Shown: positions 1 through 9,127 of the stretch, piece after piece
Position numbering within the stretch: the first letter of the stretch is position 1
Layout: the number at the start of each line of letters is the position of its first letter
Source of the DNA: Dysosmobacter sp. Marseille-Q4140
GTDB lineage: Bacteria; Bacillota; Clostridia; Oscillospirales; Oscillospiraceae
Assembly: GCA_018228705.1 (NCBI GenBank)
Contig: CP073694.1
Span: 3,224,001 to 3,288,000, forward strand
Direction of reading: 5' to 3'
DNA length: 64,000 nucleotides
Position numbers and translations under genes: made by a program
The notes under the pieces: model-generated
What the model was told of the DNA's origin: nothing
The model's input: only the letters and a program-made list of their open reading frames with translations
The model's database searches: none

Positions 1-2
1 CC

Positions 3-35
3 GGCGTGACGTATCTTGCGGACGCGTTCCGGTGA
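3..35 (+). CDS. 3' end of an upstream gene (partial)
   Basis: An open frame enters from the left edge, encodes about ten residues ending in YLADAFR, and stops with TGA at 33-35. It lies 44 bases before threonine synthase on the same strand, so it could be the end of the preceding operon gene. It is too short to identify, and it could simply be an open frame by chance. Confidence 0.3.
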   Translation, partial: GVTYLADAFR

Positions 36-79
36 CCGGCGGAGGAGATAGAAAAATCAATCGTGGAGGTTTTGCCATT

Positions 80-1567
80 ATGAAGTATCTGAGCACACGG
101 GACCGCTCCGTCCGCCTGGACGCGGCGGAGGCCATCGAGATGGGTCTGAGCCGGGACGGCGGACTGCTGACCCCCTGCGAGATCCCCCAGATCGACGAGG
201 CCTTTTTGAACAGCCTGGTCCACGTCCGCTATCAGGAGCGGGCCGCCAAGGTCATGGCGCTGTACCTGACCGACTACACCGAGGCGGAGCTGCTGACCTT
301 TGCTGAGAACGCCTACGGCCGGTCGAAGTTCGACACCGGCGCCGTGGCCCCCGTCCGCACCCTGGACGAGACCACCCACTGCCTGGAGCTGTGGCACGGC
401 CCCACCAGCGCCTTCAAGGACATGGCGCTCCAGATGCTGCCCCAGCTGCTCTCCGCCGCCCTGCGCAAGACCGGGGAGAACAAGACCGTCTGCATCCTGG
501 TGGCCACCTCCGGCGACACCGGCAAGGCCGCCATGGAGGGCTTCGCCGACGTGCCCCAGACCAAGATCATGGTGTTCTATCCCAAGGACGGCGTGTCCCG
601 TGTCCAGGAGACCCAGATGGTGACCCAGGACGGCGAGAACGTAGGCGTGTGCGCCGTGGTGGGCAACTTTGACGACGCCCAGGCCGGCGTGAAGCGCATT
701 TTCTCCGACGCCGCCATCCGGGAGACCCTGGCGCAGCGGGGCTATTTCCTCTCCTCCGCCAACTCCATCAACTGGGGCCGCATCCTGCCCCAGGTGGTCT
801 ACTATATCTCCGCCTACTGCGACCTGGTCCGGGACCGCCGGATCGTCATGGGGGACAAGGTGAACTTCTGCGTTCCCACCGGCAACTTCGGCGACATCCT
901 GGCCGCCTACTACGCAAAGCGTATGGGCCTGCCCGTGGGCAAGCTGATCTGCGCCTCCAACTGCAACGACGTGCTGACCGACTTCCTGCGCACCGGCGTC
1001 TACGACCGCAACCGCCCCTTCCACACCACCATGAGCCCCTCCATGGACATCCTGATCTCCTCGAACCTGGAGCGGCTGCTGTTCGACCTGGCCGGGGAGA
1101 ACGACTCCGAGGTCCGCCGCTACATGGACGCTCTGGCGGCCACCGGCCGTTATGAGGTGTCCGATGCCATCAAGAAGGCCCTGGCGGAGCAGTACTGGGG
1201 CGGCTTCTGCGACGAGGCCGGCACCACCGCCGCCATCGCGAAATACTACAAGGACTACGGCTATCTGATCGACACCCACACCGCCGTGGCCGCCAGCGTC
1301 ATGGAGCAGTACCGCGCCGCAAGCGGCGACAAGACCCCCACGGTCTTTGTCTCCACGGCGTCCCCCTACAAGTTCTGCGACAGCGTCCTCACCGCCATCG
1401 GCCAGACCCCCGCGGGCGACGGCGTGGAACTGCTGGACCAGCTGCACGATGTCACCGGCACCGCCGTACCCCGGCGGCTGGCGGCCCTCAAGGGCAAGGC
1501 CCGCCGCTTCGACCTGACCTGTGAGAAGCCCGGCATGGACGGCGTGGTGCTGGACTTCCTGAAATAA
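80..1567 (+). CDS. thrC: Threonine synthase
   Basis: A 495-residue PLP enzyme that converts O-phosphohomoserine to threonine in the cytoplasm, the last step of threonine synthesis. The N-terminus (YLSTRDRSV) is typical of the long threonine synthases, and the Schiff-base lysine lies in the SAFKDMALQ motif at about residue 113. The phosphate/PLP-binding segments ATSGDTGKAA and PTGNFGD follow. The ATG at 80 is chosen because GGAGG sits 8-10 bases upstream; an in-frame start at 32 lacks a site and would add an atypical leader. A phosphoesterase follows 28 bases later, probably in the same transcript. Confidence 0.95.
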   Translation: MKYLSTRDRSVRLDAAEAIEMGLSRDGGLLTPCEIPQIDEAFLNSLVHVRYQERAAKVMALYLTDYTEAELLTFAENAYGRSKFDTGAVAPVRTLDETTHCLELWHGPTSAFKDMALQMLPQLLSAALRKTGENKTVCILVATSGDTGKAAMEGFADVPQTKIMVFYPKDGVSRVQETQMVTQDGENVGVCAVVGNFDDAQAGVKRIFSDAAIRETLAQRGYFLSSANSINWGRILPQVVYYISAYCDLVRDRRIVMGDKVNFCVPTGNFGDILAAYYAKRMGLPVGKLICASNCNDVLTDFLRTGVYDRNRPFHTTMSPSMDILISSNLERLLFDLAGENDSEVRRYMDALAATGRYEVSDAIKKALAEQYWGGFCDEAGTTAAIAKYYKDYGYLIDTHTAVAASVMEQYRAASGDKTPTVFVSTASPYKFCDSVLTAIGQTPAGDGVELLDQLHDVTGTAVPRRLAALKGKARRFDLTCEKPGMDGVVLDFLK

Positions 1568-1595
1568 GAGATCCGCACGGAAGGGAGGGGCGCGT

Positions 1596-2282
1596 ATGGC
1601 CCTCTATGCCATCGGGGACCTGCACCTGTCCCTGACGGCCGACAAGTCCATGGAGGTGTTCGGCCCCGCCTGGGAGAACTATGTCAGCCGCATCGAGGCG
1701 TCCCTGGGACAGCTCACCGCCGAGGACGTGCTGGTCCTGGCGGGGGACACCTCCTGGGGCATCGACCTTCCCCAGGCGGAGGCGGACTTCCGCTTCCTGG
1801 ACCAGTTCCCCTGCAAGAAGTACCTCATCAAGGGCAACCACGACTACTGGTGGTCCACGGTGTCCAAGATGAAGAACTTTTTCAACGAGAAGGGCATCAC
1901 CACGCTGGACTTTCTCCACAACAACTGCGCCCTCTATGGAGACTACGCCCTCTGCGGCACCCGGGGGTGGTTCCTGGAGGAGGACCAGAAGCCTCACAAC
2001 GCCAAGGTCTTGAACCGGGAGGTGGGACGGCTGGAGGCCTCCCTCCGGGCGGCGGAGGGGCGGCCCATCTTCTGCTTCCTCCACTATCCGCCCCTGTACC
2101 AGGGCTATCAGTGCCCGGAGATCCTGGAGGCGCTGGAGCGGTACCCGGTGGAGCTGTGCTGCTACGGCCACCTCCACGGGCCCACCATCAAGCGAAGGAT
2201 GGAGGGGCGGCGGGGGCAGACGGAGTTCTCCCTGATCTCCGCGGACCATCTGGGATTTGTTCCTAAAAAAATTTGTGAATAA
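1596..2282 (+). CDS. Calcineurin-like metallophosphoesterase
   Basis: A 228-residue cytoplasmic phosphoesterase. The metal-binding signatures occur in order: GDLHLS near residue 7, GDTSWG near 52, GNHDYWW near 80 and GHLHG near 194. These are the conserved Asp/His/Asn ligands of the dinuclear calcineurin-like fold. There is no signal peptide. The substrate cannot be told from sequence; small clostridial members are usually left as general phosphoesterases. AAGGGAGGGG lies just before the ATG. It follows thrC closely, with an AT-rich promoter-like gap before tig, so it probably ends the thrC transcript. Confidence 0.88.
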   Translation: MALYAIGDLHLSLTADKSMEVFGPAWENYVSRIEASLGQLTAEDVLVLAGDTSWGIDLPQAEADFRFLDQFPCKKYLIKGNHDYWWSTVSKMKNFFNEKGITTLDFLHNNCALYGDYALCGTRGWFLEEDQKPHNAKVLNREVGRLEASLRAAEGRPIFCFLHYPPLYQGYQCPEILEALERYPVELCCYGHLHGPTIKRRMEGRRGQTEFSLISADHLGFVPKKICE

Positions 2283-2312
2283 TGTAAAAAAGTATGGCTT
2301 TTTCGGCCTAAC

Positions 2313-2323
2313 TATGATAAAAT
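2313..2323 (+). promoter_or_regulatory. Candidate -10 region upstream of tig
   Basis: In the AT-rich gap before tig, TATGATAAAAT gives a good -10 element about 50 bases ahead of the start codon. No convincing -35 hexamer lies 16-18 bases upstream, so this is a weak call. Confidence 0.35.
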
Positions 2324-2372
2324 ACCATTTCGCACCGGCGCCCGACCGGTGATGAACGGAGGAGTAAACGAC

Positions 2373-3851
2373 ATGAGTGTGAAAAGCTGCGAAAAAGTAG
2401 AGAAAAGCCAGGTCGTGCTGACCATCGAGGTGGGCGCGGCAGAGTTTGAGGCCGCCGTTGAGAAGGCGTATCAGAAGATGCGCCGCAAGATCAATGTGCC
2501 CGGCTTCCGCCCCGGCAAGGCCCCCCGGAAGATCATCGAGGGAATGTACGGCGCCGAGGTGTTTTATGAGGAAGCGATCAACGCCGCCTTCCCCGAGGCC
2601 TATGAGGCCGCGGTGAAGGAGCAGGAGCTGCAGGTCGTGGGCTATCCCACCGTGGAGCTGGTGGGCGAGTGCACCAAGGAGGGCTTCACCTTCAAGGCCA
2701 CCGCGCCCGTCTATCCCGAGGTGACCCTGGGCCAGTACAAGGGCCTGTCCGCCCCCAAGGATGAGGTGAAGGTCACCGCCGCCGACGTGGACGAGCGGGT
2801 GAAGATCCTCCAGGACCGCAACACCCGTCTGGTGTCCGTGGACCGGGAGGCCAAGGAGGGCGACACCGCCGTCATCGACTTCGAGGGGTTCCTGGACGGC
2901 AAGCCCTTTGACGGCGGCAAGGGCACCAACCACAGCCTGGAGCTGGGCTCCCACAGCTTCGTGCCCGGCTTTGAGGAGCAGGTGGTCGGCATGAAGGCCG
3001 ACGAGGAGAAGGACATCGACATCACCTTCCCCGAGGACTACACCCCCGAGCTGGCCGGCAAGGCCGTGGTGTTCAAGGTGAAGGTCCACGAGGTCAAGGA
3101 GAAGGAGGTCCCCGCCCTGGACGACGAGTTCGCCAAGGACGTCAGCGAGTTCGACACCCTCAAGGACCTGAAGGCCGATCTGAAGAAGAAGATCACCGAG
3201 GAGCGCCAGAAGGACGCCGACCGCGCCTTTGAGGACGCCCTGATGGAGCAGGTGGCGGCCAACATTACCGCCGACGTGCCCGACGCCATGGTGGAGGGCC
3301 AGGCCCGTCAGTTCCTGGAGAACTTCAAGATGCAGATTGCCCAGCAGGGCATCCCCTATGACCAGTACATGAAGATGACCGGCATGGATGAGCAGAAGCT
3401 GCTGGAGGACGCCAAGGAGCCCGCCCTGCGGCAGGTGCGCCTGGATCTGGCCCTGGCCGCCATCATCAAGGCCGAGAACATCGAGGTCTCCGACGAGGAA
3501 GTGGAGGCCGAGTTCAAGAAGATGGCCGACCAGTACGGCATGGATCTGGAGATGGTGAAGAAGTACCTCCAGGCCGACCAGGTCAAGGACCAGGTCACCA
3601 CCCAGAAGGCCGTTGCCGTGGTGGTGGACAGCGCCGTGGCCACCAAGCCGGAGAAGAAGGACGAGGAGAAGAAGCCCGCCCGGAAGTCCAGCAAGAAGGC
3701 CGAGGAGGCCGAGGGCGAGGAGAAGAAGCCCGCCCGCAAGAGCGCGAAGAAGGCCGAGGAGACCGAGGGCGAGGAGAAGAAGCCCGCCCGCAAGTCCACC
3801 AAGAAGGCCGCTGAGAAAAAAGAGGACGAGGAGAGCGCTGAATCCAAGTGA
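2373..3851 (+). CDS. tig: Trigger factor with long Lys/Glu-rich C-terminal tail
   Basis: A 492-residue ribosome-associated chaperone and peptidyl-prolyl isomerase. The N-terminal ribosome-binding domain carries the NVPGFRPGKAP signature near residue 42. The FKBP-like domain (DTAVIDFEGFLDG, then SHSFVPGFEEQ) occupies roughly 155-245, and the helical C-terminal domain runs to about 420. The last 65 residues are a charged, low-complexity tail with three 18-residue repeats built on EEKKPARKSxKKAEE, so the protein is longer than the usual ~430-450 residues. The ATG at 2373 is preferred because GGAGGAG precedes it; the in-frame GTG at 2349 lacks a site. It heads a proteostasis cluster with clpP, clpX and lon. 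Confidence 0.95.
   Translation: MSVKSCEKVEKSQVVLTIEVGAAEFEAAVEKAYQKMRRKINVPGFRPGKAPRKIIEGMYGAEVFYEEAINAAFPEAYEAAVKEQELQVVGYPTVELVGECTKEGFTFKATAPVYPEVTLGQYKGLSAPKDEVKVTAADVDERVKILQDRNTRLVSVDREAKEGDTAVIDFEGFLDGKPFDGGKGTNHSLELGSHSFVPGFEEQVVGMKADEEKDIDITFPEDYTPELAGKAVVFKVKVHEVKEKEVPALDDEFAKDVSEFDTLKDLKADLKKKITEERQKDADRAFEDALMEQVAANITADVPDAMVEGQARQFLENFKMQIAQQGIPYDQYMKMTGMDEQKLLEDAKEPALRQVRLDLALAAIIKAENIEVSDEEVEAEFKKMADQYGMDLEMVKKYLQADQVKDQVTTQKAVAVVVDSAVATKPEKKDEEKKPARKSSKKAEEAEGEEKKPARKSAKKAEETEGEEKKPARKSTKKAAEKKEDEESAESK
3663..3815 (+). repeat. Three 54-bp in-frame repeats in the tig 3' end
   Basis: The word GAGGAGAAGAAGCCCGCCCG starts at 3663, 3717 and 3771, an exact 54-base period that encodes an 18-residue unit. 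Copies differ mainly at single codons (Ser/Ala/Thr after ARKS; Ala/Thr in the spacer). Confidence 0.9.
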
Positions 3852-3894
3852 TTCCGGGTATCCTGTCCAATGGTCCGGGGGCGTTCCCGCGAAT

Positions 3895-3923
3895 TTGACA
3901 GATTCCCGCACGGCCTTTGTAGT
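3895..3923 (+). promoter_or_regulatory. Sigma-A-type promoter for clpP
   Basis: A perfect -35 TTGACA at 3895-3900, a 17-base spacer and TGTAGT at 3918-3923 (four of six matches) lie about 110 bases upstream of clpP, giving a long leader. No CIRCE element or CtsR-like repeat was recognised by eye. Confidence 0.6.
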
Positions 3924-4042
3924 AGGATAGGGGCACGTGCGTTGGCAGGGGCGCCGGCGGCCCGAAAGGGGCGGGGGCGCTTTTGCCATATTCCTGTCCG
4001 AGCGCGCCCGGTACACGGCGCAGATTCAAGGAGGTTATACCA

Positions 4043-4627
<585 letters not shown>

Positions 4628-4655
4628 GCGCAAATCCTGAAAACGAGGTAATACC

Positions 4656-5978
4656 ATGAACGACGACGGCAAAAAGACCCTGCGGTGCTCCTTCTGCGGC
4701 AAGCATGAGAGCCAGGTCCACCGGATGATCCAGGGGCCCGGCGTGCGCATCTGCGACGAGTGCGTGCAGCTTTGCATGAGCATCCTCAACGACGGGTTCG
4801 AGGACAGCGGCAGCGGCGCGCTGGAGGATATCCCCGATCAGCTCCCCACGCCCCGGGAGATCAAGGACGTGCTGGACCAGTACGTCATCGGCCAGGACGA
4901 GGCCAAGGTGGCCTTGTCCGTGGCGGTCTACAACCACTATAAGCGCATTTTCTTCGGCGGCGACGAGGACGTGGAGCTCCAGAAGAGCAACATTCTCATG
5001 CTGGGCCCCACCGGCTCCGGCAAGACCCTGTTTGCCCAGACCCTGGCCCGGATCCTGAAGGTCCCCTTTGCCATCGCCGACGCCACCACCCTCACCGAGG
5101 CCGGCTACGTGGGCGACGACGTGGAGAACATCCTGCTGCGCCTTTTGCAGGCGGCGGACTTCGACGTGGAGCGGGCCGAGCACGGCATCATCTACGTGGA
5201 TGAGATCGACAAGATCGCCCGCAAGAGCGAGAACACCTCCATCACCCGGGACGTGTCCGGCGAGGGCGTGCAGCAGGCGCTTTTGAAGATCGTGGAGGGG
5301 ACCGTGGCCAACGTGCCGCCCCAGGGCGGCCGCAAGCACCCCCACCAGGAGTTCATCCAGGTCAACACCAAGAACATCCTCTTCATCTGCGGCGGCGCTT
5401 TTGACGGTCTGGAGAAGATCATCGAAAAGCGCCTGGACCAGAAGTCCATCGGCTTCGGCGCCAACGTCCAGGGGAAGAAGGACAAGGACATCAGCAAGAT
5501 TCTCCACGAGGTCCAGCCCCACGACATCCTGAAGTTCGGCCTGATCCCGGAGCTGGTGGGCCGCCTGCCGGTGATCGCGCCCCTCAACGCCCTGCGGCGG
5601 GAGGATCTGGTGCGGATCCTGATGGAGCCCAAGAACGCCCTGGTCAAGCAGTACAAGAAGCTGATGGAGTACGACGACGTGGAGCTGGAGTTCGAGCCGG
5701 AGGCCCTGGAGGCCATCGCCGACCAGGCCATCGCCCGGAACATCGGCGCCCGGGGCCTGCGGGCCGTCATGGAGGGGATGCTGACCCAGATCATGTACGA
5801 CGTGCCCTCCGACCCCACCATCGCCAAGGTGGTCATCACCCGGGACTGCGTGGAGGGGAAGGGGCAGCCCGTCCTGACCCACGACCCCCGGAAGATCAAC
5901 TACTCCGTGAAACTGAACACCGGCAAGGGAGAGGGCAAACCGGTCTCCGGTTCCTCGTCCCCCGCGTCGGCTTCTTAA
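4656..5978 (+). CDS. clpX: ATP-dependent Clp protease ATP-binding subunit ClpX
   Basis: A 440-residue AAA+ unfoldase that recognises substrates and threads them into ClpP. The N-terminal zinc-binding domain has Cys11, Cys14, Cys33 and Cys36. Walker A GPTGSGKT spans residues 117-124, Walker B is [10 protein letters not shown], and the ClpP-docking IGF-type loop is in KSIGFGANV. The C-terminus ends in a short Ser/Pro/Ala-rich tail. It sits between clpP and lon on the same strand. Confidence 0.97.
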   Translation: MNDDGKKTLRCSFCGKHESQVHRMIQGPGVRICDECVQLCMSILNDGFEDSGSGALEDIPDQLPTPREIKDVLDQYVIGQDEAKVALSVAVYNHYKRIFFGGDEDVELQKSNILMLGPTGSGKTLFAQTLARILKVPFAIADATTLTEAGYVGDDVENILLRLLQAADFDVERAEHGIIYVDEIDKIARKSENTSITRDVSGEGVQQALLKIVEGTVANVPPQGGRKHPHQEFIQVNTKNILFICGGAFDGLEKIIEKRLDQKSIGFGANVQGKKDKDISKILHEVQPHDILKFGLIPELVGRLPVIAPLNALRREDLVRILMEPKNALVKQYKKLMEYDDVELEFEPEALEAIADQAIARNIGARGLRAVMEGMLTQIMYDVPSDPTIAKVVITRDCVEGKGQPVLTHDPRKINYSVKLNTGKGEGKPVSGSSSPASAS

Positions 5979-6041
5979 AGCGCAGAGGGAAGGGACGCGG
6001 TGCCCTTCCCCCTGTCTTTTTTCCAAGAAAGGAAACCGCCC

Positions 6042-8462
6042 ATGGAACTGAGCAACTGGAACATCCCCGTCCTGGCCCTCCGGGGCCTGACGGTTTTCCC
6101 CCATATGAACCTGACCTTCGATGTGGAGCGGCCCATCTCCATCGCCGCCCTGGAGCGGGCCATGGAGACGGACCAGGACATCTTCCTGGTGACCCAGCGG
6201 GAGATCGGCACGGCCGAGCCCGGCGAGGCCGACCTCTATGAGATCGGCACCGTGTCCCACATCTCCCACCTGCTGCGGATGGGCAGCACCGTCCGCTGCG
6301 TGGTGGAGGGCAGCCAGCGGGCCCGGCTGAAGCGGCTGTGGCAGACCACACCCTACCTCCAGGCCAACGTGGAGGCCATCCCCGAGGAGACGTACTCCGA
6401 GGCCTTCCAGCGCAGCCCCCGGACCGAGGCCCTGCTGCGCCAGACGTACACCCTCTTCGGGGAGTACGCCCAGATGGCCGGCGGCGTGGCCGACGAGGTC
6501 CTCTCCACCGTCATGGACAGCCGGGACCCCGGCTTCCTGGCGGACTACATCGCCCAGAACATCAGCCTGCGGTACACCGACAAGCAGGAGATCCTGGAGG
6601 AGTTCTCCCCCTACATCCGCCTGCGCAAGCTTAACGGCTTCCTGGCCCGGGAGAACAACGTCCTGGGCTTCGAGCACGAGATGGAGAGCAAGGTCCGGGA
6701 CCAGCTGGTCCGCTCCCAGCGGGAGCAGATCCTGCGCACCCAGATCCGGGTCCTCCAGAACGAGCTGGGAGAGAGCGAGGAGACCGAGACCGATGAGCTG
6801 ACCGCCTACCGGGAGAAGATCACTGCCCTCAAGCTGGACGAGGAGACGGAGAAGCACCTTTTGAAGGAGGTCACGAAGCTCTCCAAGCAGCCCTTCGGCA
6901 GCGCCGAGGGGGCCGTCATCCGCAACTACCTGGACGTGTGCCTGGAGATGCCCTGGAACGTGGAGACCCGCGAGCGCCTCAGCGTGGAGGCCGCCCGGAA
7001 GGTGCTGGAGAAGGACCACTTCGGCCTGGAAAAGGTGAAGGAGCGGATTTTGGAGACCATCGCCGTCCGGCAGATGAACCCCGACGCCAAGGGGCAGATC
7101 CTCTGCCTGGTGGGCCCGCCGGGCGTGGGCAAGACCTCCATCGCCATCTCCGTGGCCAAGGCCCTCAACCGCAAGCTGGCCCGCCTCTCCCTGGGCGGCG
7201 TCCGGGACGAGGCCGACATCCGGGGCCACCGCAAGACCTACATAGGCGCCATGCCCGGCCGCATCATCGAGGCCATCAGCCGCGCCGGGTCCATGAACCC
7301 GCTGCTGCTGCTGGATGAGATCGACAAGCTGGGCAGCGACTACCGGGGCGACCCGGCGGCGGCGCTGCTGGAGGTGCTGGACGGCGAGCAGAACTACGCC
7401 TTCCGGGACCACTTCCTGGAGATTCCCGTGGACCTGACGAAGGTCCTGTTCATCACCACCGCCAACACCACCGACACCATCCCCCGGCCCCTGCTGGACC
7501 GGATGGAGGTCATCCGCCTGAGCAGCTACACCGACGAGGAAAAGCTCCAGATCGCCAAGCGCCACCTGCTGCCCAAGCAGCTGGCCGCCCATGGATTGAA
7601 GAAGGGCGCGGTGCGCATGGGCGACGACGTGATCCGCGCCATCATCCGGGACTACACCCGGGAGTCCGGCGTCCGCCTGCTGGAGCGGCGGCTGGCGGCG
7701 GTGTGCCGCAAGGCCGATATGCGCCTGCTGACAGGCGATGTAAAGCGGATCGCCGTTACGGAAAACGACCTTCCCAAGCTGCTGGACTGCCAGCCCTATC
7801 CCCCGGCCCTCCACACGGACCGGGAGGAGGTGGGCGTGGTCAACGGCCTGGCCTGGACCGAAGCCGGCGGCGAGATTCTGGAGGTGGAGGTCAACGTCAT
7901 GGAGGGCTCCGGCAAGCTGGAGCTCACCGGCAACCTGGGCGACGTGATGAAGGAGTCCGCCCAGGCGGCCCTCAGCTGCCTCCGCAGCCGCGCCGCGGCG
8001 CTGAACCTGCCCGCCGACTTCCACAAGACCCTGGACATCCACGTCCACTTCCCGGAGGGCGCGGTGCCCAAGGACGGCCCCTCCGCCGGCATCGCCGTGA
8101 CCACGGCCATGCTCTCCGCCCTGACCGGGCGGAAGATCCGGGCGGGCGTCGCCATGACCGGCGAGGTGACCCTCCGGGGCCGGGTGCTGGCCATCGGCGG
8201 ACTGAAGGAAAAGACCATGGCCGCCCTGCGCAACGGCATCGGCACGGTCCTGATCCCCAAGGACAACGTCCGGGATCTGGAGGAGATCGACCCCACGGTC
8301 CGTGCCGCGCTGCACTTCGTGCCGGTGGAGACGGTGGACCAGGTGTTCGCCGCCGCGCTGTGCCCGGAGGTCTCCGCCCCGGTCCACGAGGAGCGGCCGG
8401 TGGCCGCCTTCGCGCCCCTGCCCGGCCGGGAAACCGGGGGAGACGCCGCTCTGCGGCAGTAA
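6042..8462 (+). CDS. lon: ATP-dependent protease Lon
   Basis: An 806-residue cytoplasmic AAA+ serine protease that degrades misfolded and regulatory proteins. The N-terminal LonN substrate-binding domain (residues 1-200) is followed by a coiled segment and the AAA+ module with GPPGVGKT at 358-365 and LLLLDEIDK. The C-terminal protease domain has the nucleophile Ser681 in PKDGPSAG and the partner lysine in GGLKEK. The ATG at 6042 is preferred (GAAAGGA upstream) over an in-frame GTG at 6000, which would add a 14-residue leader. The last ~40 residues extend past the conserved core. engB starts 16 bases after the stop. Confidence 0.96.
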   Translation: MELSNWNIPVLALRGLTVFPHMNLTFDVERPISIAALERAMETDQDIFLVTQREIGTAEPGEADLYEIGTVSHISHLLRMGSTVRCVVEGSQRARLKRLWQTTPYLQANVEAIPEETYSEAFQRSPRTEALLRQTYTLFGEYAQMAGGVADEVLSTVMDSRDPGFLADYIAQNISLRYTDKQEILEEFSPYIRLRKLNGFLARENNVLGFEHEMESKVRDQLVRSQREQILRTQIRVLQNELGESEETETDELTAYREKITALKLDEETEKHLLKEVTKLSKQPFGSAEGAVIRNYLDVCLEMPWNVETRERLSVEAARKVLEKDHFGLEKVKERILETIAVRQMNPDAKGQILCLVGPPGVGKTSIAISVAKALNRKLARLSLGGVRDEADIRGHRKTYIGAMPGRIIEAISRAGSMNPLLLLDEIDKLGSDYRGDPAAALLEVLDGEQNYAFRDHFLEIPVDLTKVLFITTANTTDTIPRPLLDRMEVIRLSSYTDEEKLQIAKRHLLPKQLAAHGLKKGAVRMGDDVIRAIIRDYTRESGVRLLERRLAAVCRKADMRLLTGDVKRIAVTENDLPKLLDCQPYPPALHTDREEVGVVNGLAWTEAGGEILEVEVNVMEGSGKLELTGNLGDVMKESAQAALSCLRSRAAALNLPADFHKTLDIHVHFPEGAVPKDGPSAGIAVTTAMLSALTGRKIRAGVAMTGEVTLRGRVLAIGGLKEKTMAALRNGIGTVLIPKDNVRDLEEIDPTVRAALHFVPVETVDQVFAAALCPEVSAPVHEERPVAAFAPLPGRETGGDAALRQ

Positions 8463-8478
8463 AGGAGAACACCTGTAC

Positions 8479-9075
8479 ATGGCTTTGAATTTCAACAAAG
8501 TGGAGTTCGTCCGCTCCGCCTCCCACCGGGACCACTTCCTGCGGGACGGCCTGCCCCAGTTCGCCTTTGCGGGCCGGTCCAACGTGGGCAAGTCCTCGGT
8601 CATCAACCGGCTGGTGGGCCGGAAGAACCTGGCCTACGTGGGCGCGTCCCCGGGCAAGACCACCCAGATCAACTACTTCCTGGTGGACAGCCGGGCCTAT
8701 CTGGTGGACCTGCCGGGGTACGGCTACGCCAAGGTCAGCCAGGCGGAGAAGGAGCGGTGGGGCCGCCTCATGGAGAGCTATTTCCAGGAGGAGACCGGCC
8801 GCATCACCGCCGGGGTGCTGATCGTGGACATCCGCCACAAGCCCACGGCCAACGACGTGACCATGCACGACTGGTTCCGCCAGTCCGGCTGCCCGGAGAT
8901 CATTGTGGCCAACAAGCTGGACAAGCTGAAAAAGAGCCAGATCGAACCGGCCCTGGCCCTGATCCGGGAGACCCTGGAGCTGACGGAGGCCGACGCCCTG
9001 GTGCCCTTCTCCGCGGAGAAGGGGGAGGGGAAGGACACCCTGATCCGGCTGCTGACGGCGGCCGGCGAGCAATAA
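8479..9075 (+). CDS. engB: Ribosome biogenesis GTPase YsxC/EngB
   Basis: A 198-residue circularly simple TrmE-Era-EngA-YihA-type GTPase needed for large ribosomal subunit maturation. G1 is GRSNVGKSS, G3 is DLPGYG (residues ~75-80) and G4 is NKLDK (~144). AAAGGAG precedes the ATG at 8479. The upstream open stretch that reads back to 8302 is the lon coding region in another frame. The lon-engB pairing is common in Firmicutes. Confidence 0.95.
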   Translation: MALNFNKVEFVRSASHRDHFLRDGLPQFAFAGRSNVGKSSVINRLVGRKNLAYVGASPGKTTQINYFLVDSRAYLVDLPGYGYAKVSQAEKERWGRLMESYFQEETGRITAGVLIVDIRHKPTANDVTMHDWFRQSGCPEIIVANKLDKLKKSQIEPALALIRETLELTEADALVPFSAEKGEGKDTLIRLLTAAGEQ

Positions 9076-9079
9076 GACA

Positions 9080-9112
9080 GCGCGGGGGAACGGCAATGCC
9101 GTTCCCCCGCGC
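9080..9112. terminator. Perfect 15-bp hairpin between convergent genes
   Basis: GCGCGGGGGAACGGC (9080-9094), loop AAT, and its exact complement (9098-9112) lie between the engB stop and the end of the minus-strand regulator. There is no U-tract on either side, so it may work as a barrier or processing structure rather than a classic terminator. Confidence 0.6.
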
Positions 9113-9127
9113 CGTCTGTCCGGCCGG

